From: Terfezia claveryi
Lineage: Eukaryota; Ascomycota; Pezizomycetes; Pezizales; Pezizaceae
DNA: 64,000 nt
Reading direction: 5' to 3'
NCBI GenBank assembly: GCA_015179025.1
Contig: WHUX01000017.1
Coordinates: 496,001-560,000, forward strand
Of this stretch, positions 1 to 10,762 are shown in pieces. Position 1 is the first letter of the stretch, and every line of letters begins with the position of its first letter. Under the pieces are notes generated by a model, which worked only from the letters and a program-made list of their open reading frames with translations, was not told where the DNA came from and did not search any database. The position numbers and the translations under genes were made by a program.

Positions 1-890
1 TGCAACCTCTTGGCACTGCCTTGGCACCTTGGCCTTCACGCTGATTGGCCAGTGTCATCACCCAACTTTAAGAACCCATCACTGCACTCGAGTGTGGTAA
101 CGAGTTCTGGGTTATGCTAAAGTTGTGTAATACAACAACCATCGCCAGCCAACAAGATTCCAAAAGGAAGTTCGATGCATTATAAATAGATTTAAGAATG
201 CTGCTTCTGGATAACTCTTAACCAAGTTCTCTAAAATTGATATTCCACCAATTCCATGATGTATGTGCCTCTCCTTATATAGCGACGTGCTGATATGCCC
301 TCCACAGCTCCTCAAGTAGCTCAATAAGATCCTTTCCGCTATCGTGCTTAATCAATCGTATAAGCTGTTCCATCATCTTAAGAATATTGGCTAGTAATAG
401 ACTCCATTGAGTAGATCGAGGCATCTTATGGGTGGTATGTAGTTGTGATATAAAGCTGACTAAAGATACGTTACCGAGAATTCTACCACAACTTTATTTT
501 GGAGGGTCAATTAACCAGACTAGGTCAATATTGTGCTCTATTGGGGCTAGTTTTGTCATGCCTTGGCATCGCATAACCTGGGTTACATTACCCAGTTTAA
601 GAATTGACCACCACACAAAAAAAAAAATCTACAACACTAGGGATTCCCGCGAGATTACACTCCGCAGTTTTTTTACACTAAATCAACTAGCGTAGTCACT
701 TCCTATTCCATACTAGTCTAATTCTCCATTGAACTATACTAAATTTGGTTACAACTCCATTTTCAATAAGCAATAACTTCCACATGCAGTGGAATTTTGT
801 TATCAAAGCGCCTCCCCTTCTTTGAGACTAAAATTACCACTTCTGGTGTTCTCGGTCCCAACCTCTCTTTATCTTGGCTGCGCCTGAGCG
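1..890. other. No recognisable gene
   Basis: Short open frames occur on both strands but none has a recognisable motif, intron structure or composition that sets it apart from chance. A short A-run lies near 618-628. I see nothing I can name. Confidence 0.4.
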
Positions 891-894
891 AGAG

Positions 895-1404
895 TCTGGT
901 ACTAAACTGCACCGAAATCTGCACCGAAATCTGCTCCGGTGCCAAGATTCCCGGAGCTGTTAGCGTCATTTCCGGAGCTGTTAGCGTCATTTAGATAAAA
1001 CCGGAGCAGAGATACACGTGACCGGCGCGAGAATACTCACATGATCGGAGCAGAAATACACATGACCGGCGCAGAATACTCACGTGATCGGATGGAGAAT
1101 CAGCCCGCTTATATTAGGAGTATACTTGCTCTAGTTCAACTAGGTCTGTACTTCAGTCCACCGGCGCAGAGATATCACAAGAGAGGATATTGAGAAAAGA
1201 TTTCAAGCTCTGAAAGGTCTGCTCCGGGCATTGTGGAGCTGGGAACTCTTCCTCAAGGGCCTCTCGCATGGCGCTTCGGCTTACTTAGTATCCTTATACT
1301 TGCTCTAGTTCAATTAGGTCTGTGCTTAAGGCCACCGGCGCAGAGATATCACAAGAGAGGATATTGAGAAAAGATTTCAAGCTCTGAAAGGTCTGCTCCG
1401 GGCA
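895..1404. repeat. Short and long direct repeats rich in CCGGAGC/CCGGCGC words
   Basis: A 21-bp unit ending in GTTAGCGTCATT is duplicated in tandem at about 951-992. A segment of about 110 bp at 1121-1230 is repeated at 1295-1404 with only a few substitutions; both copies end in GGTCTGCTCCGGGCA. The second copy runs directly into the 40-bp tandem array. No coding potential is evident. Confidence 0.8.
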
Positions 1405-1668
1405 ATATATGCTTGCTTGGTGCCCTATAGGCCTGCTCCGGGCAATATATGCTCGCTTGGTACCTTATTGGCCTGCTCCGGGCAATATATGCTTGCTTGG
1501 TGCCCTATAGGCCTGCTCCGGACAATATATGCTAGCTCGGTACCTTATTGGCCTGCTCCGGGCAATATATGCTCGCTCAGTGCCCTATAGGCCTGCTCCG
1601 GACAATATATGCTAGCTCGGTGCCTTATTGGCCTGCCCGGGTAATATATGCTCGCTTGGTGCCCTAAC
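1391..1668. repeat. 40-bp tandem array, seven units, with alternating unit types
   Basis: Seven head-to-tail units of about 40 bp begin GCCTGCTCCGGGCAATATAT. Units alternate between an ending like GTGCCCTATAG and one like GTACCTTATTG, so the array has an 80-bp higher-order period. The last unit is slightly degenerate. Its first unit is the tail of the longer direct repeat that ends at 1404, which suggests the array grew from that sequence. Confidence 0.85.
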
Positions 1669-2068
1669 TTTCCAGACTTTTACCTTTTTCTCTATAACCT
1701 TATAGTTTGTAAAAATATATGGTGACAAATCTGCTACTCTGCAAGCTGTAACTGCGACATTTTTTCCTATTATTGCCTTATCGTACCATTAGGGCAAGGT
1801 CCTATCCCTCCCAAATGCTTCCCTCAATGCATTTTCAAGTCTATGGGAGCTGTAAAGACTGTCAGCGAACATGGAGACAATGAGCCCTACGTAGCGGCCG
1901 ACTCTCCCAGCGAAAACATGTCTTCGTGGCTTGAACGACTCAGTTGCCGTTGCAAGAAAGATATCCAAGGCTTGCTTAACAGACCATCCGTTAAGATACA
2001 GTCCGAGAATAATAAGTCCTCCTGAAAAAGGTTAGTATGAAGCTCTATACAACGGGGACGTTTCATAC

Positions 2069-2414
2069 CAGAACTAGTTCCAACTACTAAATCAAAGTGT
2101 TCCTGAATTAGACATGGCAAAGAAATGCACTGTTCCAACTCTCATAGGGTTTGTAAAGGGACAATACCTCTGATTCCCCCTCCATCTATACATAAGACTT
2201 GTACACCAGCAGTTGGAGGTTTGAAACTGATTCTAAAATCAACGTAACTACCACATAGTATGTAGTTCTTCAAGCCATAGAAATATGGCTCTTTTGGTAG
2301 TAGTTCTCCAAAAGTGTGTATACACAACTCACAAAGGCGGTGAGTGCATTTCAAAGAATGTTCAGGCTTCCGTATTAGACAACATAGGCAAACTTCTTGA
2401 TTGTATATCAACAT
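2069..2414 (-). pseudogene. Patatin-like phospholipase fragment with a zinc-finger-like lead-in
   Basis: In the minus frame a Cys/His cluster (CLCCLIRKPEHSLKCTHRLC), resembling a RING or treble-clef finger, is followed by the patatin oxyanion signature DGGGIRGIVPLQTL. About 25 codons later comes the nucleophile-elbow motif GTSSG. A TGA lies between the two patatin motifs, directly after the LQTL stretch. Coding similarity stops just after GTSSG, where a GTATGA donor-like site occurs at about 2068, and no downstream exon with the catalytic Asp was found. Intact relatives are acyl hydrolases acting on lipids. This copy lacks most of the fold and is read as a relic. The TGA may be a mutated CGA codon. 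Confidence 0.6.
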
Positions 2415-2790
2415 TAAAAACTTCTGATGTGATTGGATAATGAGATTCCTACCTTCTATAGCTTGCTGGATGAACCATTATTCTTAGCGGCGCATTCCAC
2501 TTTCTACGCATTTTGTGTGGAAAACGAGTCACCTACGCAGTTGACCGCTTGGCATGTGCGCTCGCTTTCCATTCGTTGAGGTCTCGTGACAGAACGTTTT
2601 AGTTCAAGCTTAGTTCCTAGCGCCTTAGTAAGCACAAACCAGTGGGGCTGGGTGACGAGCCTAGGTTTGTACATATGTAGATCACGCTCATGGCATTGAT
2701 GTATATCGCACATTCCTTACTCATTTGTTACCCTTTGGATCGAGAACTGCACGCCTTCCACCAAACTTTCGCCACTTCCATCAGCTTGCA

Positions 2791-4816
2791 ATGTCCACCC
2801 CGACGCCCAGTACCAATACCCCTTCAGTGATGGACGTGCCCGAGAATCCTGAAGAGTGGAATCAAGAGGCTCTACTGGCCTGTCTCAAAGCCAAGCAGAA
2901 GGAGCTTTATCTTAACGACGATGAGATCGATCTTTTTCGGAAAACTAACGTTGCTGGAATTGACTTTCTCTCCCTGACCCAACATGACTTACAGGCGGTT
3001 CCTTTTAACCTTACCTTTGGTTCAGCCAGGAGAATAATAATACTCATTAACTTGCTTAAACAACCGCAGAAGTGTACGTGTTTTTCTGTTTCGCTACAGT
3101 CTCGGTTTCATATTTGAATGTCGCATGCTAAAAAGTTTTTCTCAAGGGGAAGATCGTCCATCACATCGCCGGGGCTTTGAACTATCGGATACTCTCACAG
3201 TACCCCACCCACACCAGCAACTCATCAAGGTTCCTGGTAAGCAGGTTTCCCTCCCTCTACGATACCTCCAAACTAACGAATCCTAGTTTCAACCCTAGGC
3301 CCCCCCGCCAGCGACCTCCCGAGGATGACAATTCCTTCCGTTGCTGGAGCTGGTGGAAATCTTTGCGGGAAATGGAGGTTGGGGGTCTAGAGACACTTGA
3401 ATTCCCGGTGGACATCCTGGGCTCCGAAGTGTTTGGGTCGACGATATTTGTGAGGGATGCGTACACGCATCTATTTAATATTATTGCCTGGAATGATACT
3501 GCCATTTCCACGGGCACGCCAAACAAAAGGTCTTACATAATAACTGGTACACCAGGTAGTGGCCCTTTGTTCAGCTACTAAAACATGTTCACTAAAACTT
3601 GTTAGGTATCGGAAAATCATTCTTCGGCTTTTATCTGATATATCGCTTAGCACGCGAATTCCCAGACTATAACATCGAATGGCAAGACAACGCTGTGCGA
3701 GTGATTTTGTTTGCAGACGGTGGCATCAATTATCAGCAATCTGGTCACAGCATCATTTCCGTAAATTCGCATGGCGAGGGAGCATTTATCACCAACTTCA
3801 CGCACTGTAACACGTTTTATATTGCTGATGCTATAGAGCCCATAGCGGGCAGGGCTAGGCGATTTGTCCTGGTGACTTCTCCAAAACGAGACCGCTACAA
3901 AGAACTAGCAAAGGCACCAAATGTCTATAAGTTGGGCATGCCTATTTGGGATGAGCTGGAGTTGGAGCGGTTATGGAAGTTGCGCTTCCCGTCTATAACC
4001 GAATCAGACTGGAGGGGATATTTTAGCAAATGGGGTGGGGTTCCGCGATCAACCCTGGAGAAGACAAACAGCTTTTATCAGGAAGACTTATACAATAACT
4101 GCCAGGCTGTGGACATCGATGCATGCATGAAGTGGATCGGCACCAACCGTTATAATTCTACTAGTATCAGCGGGACAGTGTTGCACATGACTGTAACACC
4201 CGAAGGGAAATACGAGGACTTCCGAGTTAAATTCGCCTCCCTCTACATCGAAAATATCGTCGTCTCATACTACGAGCGTAATATGCCAAAAATGATTACC
4301 AAATACATCTTGGATACCGAAGAAGATAGTGTATATGCATCTACAAGGGGATATATCTATGAGGCAATTGCACATCGGATACTGACAAGGGGAGGAAAGT
4401 TCCAGGTTCGACGCCTTGGAGATCTAACTGAGGAAACTATAGTGCTTCCGAAGCTTGTACAACAAAGCTTTTATAGTGTGGACGAGATCAAGCCTGGGTT
4501 TTATTTCCGCCCACGCAGCCGAACATTCGAGACGATCGACTCCCTGTGCATTTATGGGGTAGCAGAACATGATTCACTTTTCCAGATCACTGTTGGCAGA
4601 CAGCATAGCATCAAGGTGAACGGATTAGAGAACCTTTCAGGAAAGTTAATGGGGAAAGTTCGCTTCTACTTTGTTGTTCCAGCAGACGTATATCCACGAT
4701 TTGTCAACCCACAAAGTTATCTCAATTCAGCAGGACAGAAGCACCAGAGGATTCCTCGTTGGATTACAGAGAAAGTGGAACAATGGGTATTGAAATTAGA
4801 CTATTCAGCTTTCTAA
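2791..4816 (+). CDS. SAM-domain / RHS-Crinkler-type P-loop NTPase / nuclease-like protein
   Basis: Proposed exons are 2791-3071, 3201-3236, 3287-3555 and 3606-4816, which give 598 residues in one frame. Residues about 20-90 look like a SAM domain (W-N-Q-E start, then GIDFLSLTQHDLQ). A short Pro/Arg-rich linker follows. Removing the last intron (GT at 3556, branch CTACTAAAAC, AG at 3605) creates a Walker A motif, TGTPGIGKS, near residue 195. The C-terminal third carries GYIYEAIAH, then DSLCIYG and a later FQITVG-QHSIK stretch, the order expected of the restriction-endonuclease-like fold in Crinkler/RHS-type proteins. Such proteins are proposed nuclear effectors or conflict factors. The ATG at 2791 is the first before the SAM domain. 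The third and fourth exons are certain; the junctions between 3071 and 3201 are the best-framed option only. The gene looks intact, unlike its neighbours. Confidence 0.65.
3237..3286 (+). other. Probable intron of the SAM-NTPase gene
   Basis: GTAAGC donor, CAAACTAACG branch site and TCCTAG acceptor enclose 50 bp. Splicing it out keeps the frame if the upstream exon starts at 3201 and the preceding exon ends at 3071. The total coding length is then an exact multiple of three. The 3072-3200 intron is less canonical at its donor (GTGTAC). Confidence 0.6.
3556..3605 (+). other. Spliceosomal intron within the Walker A motif
   Basis: This 50-bp intron has a GTAGTG donor, a CTACTAAAAC branch-like site and a TTGTTAG acceptor. 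It splits the second glycine codon of GTPGIGKS, and joining the flanks restores a perfect P-loop. This is the strongest evidence here that the gene is spliced in the usual fungal way. Confidence 0.85.
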
Positions 4817-4829
4817 TGGTATTGAGACT

Positions 4830-5500
4830 TTTTTTGAGTGAGTGGTAACTCTTTGCCATAACTTGTTTCTCCTTATGTATATTCTCAAAGGATTTGCATA
4901 GTGATATGGGAAGTTTCTTTGCGTGTGGTTTTTGATTTAGGAGCGATTGGAAAATAGTAGCCGGCACCTCTAGGAATTTAAGATTTTCAAACAAAGTATA
5001 GAGGGTGGGGATTAGAAGTTGTAAAGGTGTTGTGCTGGTCAATATCCTCTGCAGAATAATGTCTCTCTCTTTTCTTTCTAGAATAAGTGTGAATAATGAT
5101 TTGTCTTCCATCTGCAATTCAATAAACGCTCGGTCTCTTGCAAAATGATTGGTGCTTTGCAATGTAATAAGCAACATGTGTTACAATCTACCAATCCCAA
5201 GAGGTAATTATTTCTATCCAGCAGCCTAAACCAGTAGTTGTATATGATTTGCAAATATGACAGGAGCTCTTGGTTACAGTGCAGCATTAAAAATTGATGT
5301 AAGATTCCAAGCTGAATGTCAGTCCAAAGGGCAGGAATAACCAGAAGCCTATCAAAAGCGGCTGTGTATCCTAGATGTTTCAATAGCTGTTTCAGATCTC
5401 TCGCTTTTGACTTCAAGAGCATGCACCAACAATGATCCTCAGCGTGCTTGTCCTCAGCTCGGTTATACTTCCTAATCTTGTAGAATATATTGCCATTCAA
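4830..5500 (-). pseudogene. DUF3723-like relic
   Basis: Two overlapping minus-strand frames together read like the DUF3723 family of uncharacterised fungal proteins. Upstream is a segment with LLVIPALWTDIQLGILHQF and LSYLQIIYNYW. Downstream, after a frame change near 5100-5170, is one with FTLILERKERDIILQRI and IPTLYTLFENLKFLEVP. The family often occurs in many partial genomic copies and has no established function. The frame change and the absence of a credible start mark it as broken. It is convergent with the SAM-NTPase gene, whose stop codon lies about 15 bp away. The family name is from memory of its sequence pattern, not a search. Confidence 0.5.
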
Positions 5501-6159
5501 GGGCTTTTGTGAGTTGGGGTAAATTTTGCTAAGGTGGCGATGGAAATCGCGTGGAAAATCTTAACTTGAATTAGCCGGATTTGAGAATAAACTTGGTGAC
5601 AAAACGTATCTGGTAAAGGGATGTAAATATCGACAGGCCACTAATGTTTATCAAAAGGTAATTGTTGAGTAGCAAGTAGTCAATGCTAACTATGTATACA
5701 CTCCAATGATTTAGGAGGGAACATAACTGTGGTTTGATAATCGTAAGTCATTTCCATCAGTTGAATTATTTCCAGCTGATGTGGCTTGACGATGACTTGT
5801 CCGAAATTTTCCTTGGCACCACGAAAGCATCCTTCTCTCTTGAAGATCGTCGCCAACCTTTCCACGTTCCTCTGCGGCCTAATTGCTGCAAGAGGAACAC
5901 GGGCTGATCCTCGATAGTACTGCCGAATTGACTAAAGAGCCACTTTTTGTATGAAGAGTCCATTTTGTCAACTAGTAGGGCCACTGGAGTAGGGGAGATT
6001 GTAAGCTTCTTGAATTAACGGCGGCGTACTGAATTTGGACTATTTACCCAGAATTACACACCCGTGCTTGATTGGGAACTAATCCAAAATTGGACCCTCA
6101 AGAGTTGACTTAAATTGATGAAAAAGTATCATGGTTTTATTATAATCAATCTACCCAAA
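5501..6159. other. No recognisable gene
   Basis: A minus-strand open frame of 72 codons at 5766-5984 has no recognisable motif. The remainder is AT-rich with no repeats of note. Confidence 0.3.
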
Positions 6160-7361
6160 ATGTCCAAACTGTGGCTACAACTTGCTGAAGGAGTTCACCG
6201 ACGACTTTTGGTTGATGATTTTATCTTCTGCAGCGCTCTGAGATAGGACCTCCAGCTGTGCTTTTACTTGGCACAGAGGTGAAAACCAGGGTGACAAGGA
6301 GATTGATTGGCAGGACATATAAAGCTACACACGGACCTGCAGTCTACCAATTCCTTCTACTAGAGCCACATCTTCTCCTGCTGGAAGCAGTAACAACCCC
6401 TCAAAACAGCTTTGAGTGCTCCCTTCAGTGTCACGAAAACGCTAGCATTTATGAACTCTCTGAAGACTCCGGATCGCTGATGAAGGAAGATATCAAGGAT
6501 GTGCTTGTTCTTTTACTATCACCGTTTGTTGATGTAGTCTGTAGTTTCGCAGCCGATCTGGGTGGACTCTCGGAAACAGCAGCTTACATCAGAGACTGAA
6601 TACAAATATTAGCGAAAAATGGTAGTTACCCAGCTAACGAGGCAACGCCTAAACCAAGATTACTTGTGGTTGCAGCCATGGAAACTCTTGTTCTATCTGG
6701 AATCTACGATGAAGCAATTATCTCTCACTTATTTCTTGAGATGATTACATCAACCGCAGGGACAATTACCGCAACTTTTTCTGGCATTCGGGTTCTAGTT
6801 CTCCGCTTCCCTCTCAATTATAAAACCTTGAAGGAGGCTATATTGGCAGAAGCTGAAGCGTTACAAAAGCAACGGCAGGAAAATTCGCTGCTTTTCCGTA
6901 CCCACCACTTCCAAGCCCTTTTCAAGTTGGCCTGCGAGAGATTTGCGACGTCCTACCAGGTTTTAAATTTTGTCGAGACATCCCATGAAAAAAATCCGAT
7001 ACCCCCCTCATTTGGTACCTGTGTGAAGGATTTTTTAGGCAGTATGAGAAACAGGCTTGATATATTGAATTACGGGATTCCTTTGATTGCTTCGGCCATT
7101 GCTTTCCGATGTACACCACCAGGAATGCATAGTAGGAGACCCCAAACCAATTATTAGCACGAGAACTAATGAATTCCAGTTTTTAAACCCTCAATTGTCT
7201 TCGATCTTATCTACGGAAGCCAAATGGAACAGGCATTCGAGGGGTCTGCGTCTGCGGGCATGGCGAAGAACTGCGTACTTCTCGTTGAAGAAACCTTCCA
7301 AAGATTCCGGAATTCTAATTTGCTTAGTTTTTCCGAACTGCATCTTGAAAATCTCAACACT
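6160..7361 (+). pseudogene. Relic resembling the N-terminal module of multidomain fungal patatin-like proteins
   Basis: An ATG at 6160 opens MSKLWLQLAEG, but a TAG follows about 25 codons later. The next long stretch contains HGPAVYQFLLLEPHLLLLEA and VLLLLSPFVDVVC, and a TGA at 6597-6599 falls inside otherwise continuous similarity. The frame then runs on to AFRCTPPGMH, changes near 7120, and ends FDLIYGSQMEQAFEGSAS up to a GTGAGT donor-like site at 7362. From memory this block sits ahead of the patatin domain in some large fungal proteins. The separate patatin piece at 2069-2414 lies on the other strand, so the two are not one gene. The assignment is tentative; the frame breaks are plain. 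Confidence 0.4.
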
Positions 7362-7444
7362 GTGAGTTAATCACCAAAATCTCGATCGCGCCGAGAAAAT
7401 TAAGTACCCATAGATACCCAGACAGGTGCTACAGATGAGATCTG

Positions 7445-8209
7445 TCAACAATCCAACCCAGCACGCCACCATTCATCCCCCTCTGGCAAAGCCCATTCTG
7501 CCATCTGTAGGTCTCCCCGTGCCCTGGCATCCTTGACCAATTTCTCAGCGGTTCTCAAAGCGTCCCACCCCTCCCTGAGTAACTTTGCCCTCCCCTCGCC
7601 TTGCGTATCCCACTCACTACCTGCCAACCACAATTTCACAGCGTCCTCGACCCTCATTCGCGAGGAGTTGCTGCGCCAATCCCAAATGGAAGAAACATAT
7701 GACGGCCGTTGCGGAGGTTCCAAGCACTCTACAATCAACCGATATTCCTCATCAAGTTCCGTTTTCAGCTTTGCTAGTGCCCATGTCACTAAGAACAGCT
7801 TGTCGAGTGCTGCAGTATAATCAGCTACGAATTCAGGTCTCTGAGGTTCACTTGTGAGCTCGCTATCGAACCAGCGATATATTGGCAGATTGCTAGGATG
7901 TCGTAGATCTGAAGAGACTGGCAAAGCTCTCCCATATGCGTCCTCGACGGCGAACCTGTACTCTCTGAGCAAGGCCCGATTGACAGTGAGGTAACTGTAA
8001 GATATCGAATCGGGGTAGCCATAAACCCGCTTGGCCAGTTCATGTTGCTTGTCAAGATACTCCCAGCCCAATACAGCAAGCCTGAACAAGGCAACCGCTC
8101 TACTCCTAATACCATGTACGCATAGAGAACCCAGCTGATAGGAGGCACATCGATGGTTCCTGGCTGCCCGTTCTGCATCTTGCGGTGTCAAGCTGTGTCT
8201 GGGGCCCAC
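7445..8209 (-). CDS. Unknown fungal protein, 3' exon
   Basis: The minus frame runs about 254 codons to a TGA at 7445-7447 and ends WWRAGLDC. The first codon of the frame is GTG and there is no in-frame ATG near it, so the true start probably lies in an upstream exon. Acceptor-like AG sites occur around 8190-8205 on this strand. The sequence contains WEYLDKQHELAKRVYGYPD and VNRALLREYRFAVEDAYGR, is mostly helical in character and rich in Trp, Tyr and Leu, and has no signal peptide or membrane segment. I do not recognise a family with a known function. The long frame and even composition make it likely real. Confidence 0.5.
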   Translation of the reverse strand: MGPRHSLTPQDAERAARNHRCASYQLGSLCVHGIRSRAVALFRLAVLGWEYLDKQHELAKRVYGYPDSISYSYLTVNRALLREYRFAVEDAYGRALPVSSDLRHPSNLPIYRWFDSELTSEPQRPEFVADYTAALDKLFLVTWALAKLKTELDEEYRLIVECLEPPQRPSYVSSIWDWRSNSSRMRVEDAVKLWLAGSEWDTQGEGRAKLLREGWDALRTAEKLVKDARARGDLQMAEWALPEGDEWWRAGLDC

Positions 8210-8727
8210 GGTAGATGCGTGTCAGCATGTGGTTCTTCAAGGGTACGGAGGGGTTAGGCGGATAAACAAACACCTGATATCTCATGGTTGGGTGAGAAGT
8301 CATCATTTTCATCTGATGGATAGGAAAAGATGAGAAGCAGATCACCAATGCTGTCCTGATCTAGTGCCAATTTCTTAGCGCTTGAGTTCATGATGACCTG
8401 TTTAAAGTCATGTGACAAGGAGTCAACGGCGACTGTGCCTCATGGAAAGTTGTTCTACATGAGACAGTGCATAGCAACATAGCTAGAGGGGTCGTACCAA
8501 CCAGACTACAACCTAGCAATTGTTCTAAATCCTTCATCTCGGGGTTTGTTTAGGGTTGCGCCCTACCTAGGTAATTCTGTTACGGGCCCGTGACTATATT
8601 CACCCTATCCCTAGTGCTTACGCGAGCGTAGTGAGTGACAACATCTCATCCTTCTATATGTGTATATGCAACAACAAAAGAACACGAGAAACAGAAAAAC
8701 AGCAGGTAACAACGGACGCAGCAATAT
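8210..8727. other. Spacer, possible 5' exon of the minus-strand gene
   Basis: A minus-strand frame at 8215-8348 could hold an upstream exon of the 7445-8209 gene, but no convincing donor was found. The rest shows no feature. Confidence 0.2.
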
Positions 8728-9683
8728 TCATGTACAACAAAGGAGCGCCTCAATCAATACAACCTTTTCCTCCCGCGTCAACCCTCTTCCTGGATATGGT
8801 TCCAACGCCAACCGCTCGTACTTATCATGTTCCTTCGTGAAAGGCAGGAACGCATTGTTCTTTCCACCGTCATCCCCTCTGGCAATTGATAGCCATAGTT
8901 TCACCATGTCCATTACGGTAATGAACAGGGCTAGGGTTGACGGACCTGCGAGATTGAACAAGTCGATTGGCGTTGATAACGTGGTTCTAGGGACGTACTT
9001 TGCAATTAGAGACCCTTTGACAGGGATCTCTAGTGCCGTGATGACCCCTTTGGCGCAAAAGAGTTTCCAGTTGTATCCAGGCTGGTCAGAGGCAACCCAA
9101 TTTGCCGCTCCCAGCAGCAATTCTACGAACTTGCAAGCTATTCCAGCCCATCGTACTTGTACTGGTTTTTTAAATAGAGCCTGGATACTGTTCTGTCCAT
9201 TCCAAGGCAATAGAAAAGGCTAGGAAGAGGCTTGATATGATATACAAAAGCCCTGCCTGATGCAAGGAACAAAAGTGTCGCAACCCGAATCCGTGCACAG
9301 GGGCCTGCAGCCTAATTCTCTTTGCATGAGCCGTGTTGTCAAAGTATTCTTTGATATTCATGTCCAACTCATTTCTATTATTACTCACGGAATACGTCAG
9401 CTCCCTAGATCATATGCCAAAGACCATAGAGGATAAGTAGGAATATACAGAAGAGGTCATACTTTGCCAGCCAGTATTCTGTACTCCCCCAGGCAGTTTT
9501 CGCCATTCTGGCTTGTGAAGTCATGCACCGATTGTACCAGCGCTGGATCGATTCTCGATGATTTTTTGCCCACTTTGGCTTTGTTGTTGCATTTTTTGGG
9601 AGCCAGGAATCCTCAGAATCCGGTGCTTGGGAAGTTATGAGGGGCTGGTGGCGAGAGGGCTTTTTGGGGGAGGGGGAAGTCAT
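8728..9683 (-). pseudogene. Frameshifted multi-pass membrane protein gene
   Basis: Three minus-strand frames continue one another. The first (to about 9405) ends in a hydrophobic span LFCIFLLILYGLWHMI. The second (about 9410-9170) contains PVHGFGLRHFCSLHQAG and a span LLYIISSLFLAFSIAL. The third (about 9205-8728) has two more hydrophobic stretches, WAGIACKFVELLLGAANWVA and STLALFITVMDMVKLWLS. Frame changes fall near 9405 and 9180. The pieces read as one protein of roughly 300 residues with four membrane spans and a charged C-terminus. I do not recognise the family. A GTGAGT at 9383-9388 (minus strand) could instead be a splice donor, which would remove one apparent frameshift. Confidence 0.4.
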
Positions 9684-10615
9684 GAGGGGCTGGTGGTAGG
9701 GGGGCTAGGTGTATGTGTGGCTCGATAGTGAGAGGGGCAAACGGAGACCAGAAGGAGGAGGTACGAACGAAGAGGCTCGGCCAGTTGGCCTGAATGTAGA
9801 TGTGAGGAAGCAAGAACTGTATTGTAGATACAAGTCGTTGGATGGGGAAATGTAACGGAAAGTCGTTAACAGTCATGTATTCAGATTTGTATTTCCTATA
9901 CTAGCACTACTGGAATTTTTGGCTTCTTCTTTCGGTATCATTAGAGGGTTGCCTTTTTGAGAAATCACTCAGGTAGTCCTTTTTTGGCCTATACCTTTTC
10001 CAGTATCTCCCAGTCATACCCTTTTTGTCATTAAGCTAGTCCTATCTTGGTAGTCTCCCAACCACAGCATTTTTAGTCTTTTAGATTGAGACTTCACCAA
10101 GCCCTTGACATGCAGTGCTGCAGACAAAATTTCAGGGTATTTTACAGCGTTGTGGGAGATCAAATGGCACAATGCTACAACAAACCTCTTACTTTTGCAG
10201 TTTAATATTGCTAAACCCGATAACCTTTACCCAACTACTGACCTTACAGGCTTAGAGTTTGATATTTTAGATACTCTAACTGCTCGGTAAACCACAGTTC
10301 AGGCATCTATAACTACCGGTGTTGCGAAAACTTCTACTCTAATTGTTGTCGCCGATATTAAGAATAATCTGAAATGCTTAATCTATTAACATACGAAAGT
10401 ATCAACAGATCATGACTATATTGCTCTAGCTGAACCAAATTGGAATATTAGAGGGGGGTCTAATCGACTGGGAAATCAATGAATCTTTTGCAGTCGCTGG
10501 GAAATTATCAATTCTTTTTTTTTCTAGTAAATCAGTACTTTATCAATACACCAAATTGAGTAATTATTTAAATTGCCCGCGGCCGGCACAGTGGGTATGC
10601 CGCCCGCGAGCGGCC
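9684..10615. other. Gene-poor segment
   Basis: A plus-strand open frame of 61 codons at 10105-10290 continues with stops to about 10480 but matches nothing I know. Pyrimidine-rich phrases such as CAGTATCTCCCAGTCATACCC recur loosely near 9990-10060. Confidence 0.25.
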
Positions 10616-10619
10616 CAGA

Positions 10620-10760
10620 ACATATATATATGCGAGAAACTCGTGCTTTTGGAGACTTATATATATATATATATATGCTAGAAATCCATGCATTCGCGGG
10701 CTTATATATATATGCGAGAAATCCATGCATTCGCGGGCTTATATATATGTGCGAGAAACT
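10620..10760. repeat. Tandem repeat with (TA)n tracts
   Basis: Three to four units share GCGAGAAATCCATGCATTCG followed by GGGCTTATATATATAT. The (TA)n stretches vary from about 8 to 20 bp. The array directly abuts the family-A gag fragment that begins near 10763. Confidence 0.8.
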
Positions 10761-10762
10761 AA

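Noticed and set aside
1391..1668. Regular 40-bp repeats as a CRISPR array
   Set aside because: The units are contiguous without unique spacers and the genome is eukaryotic.
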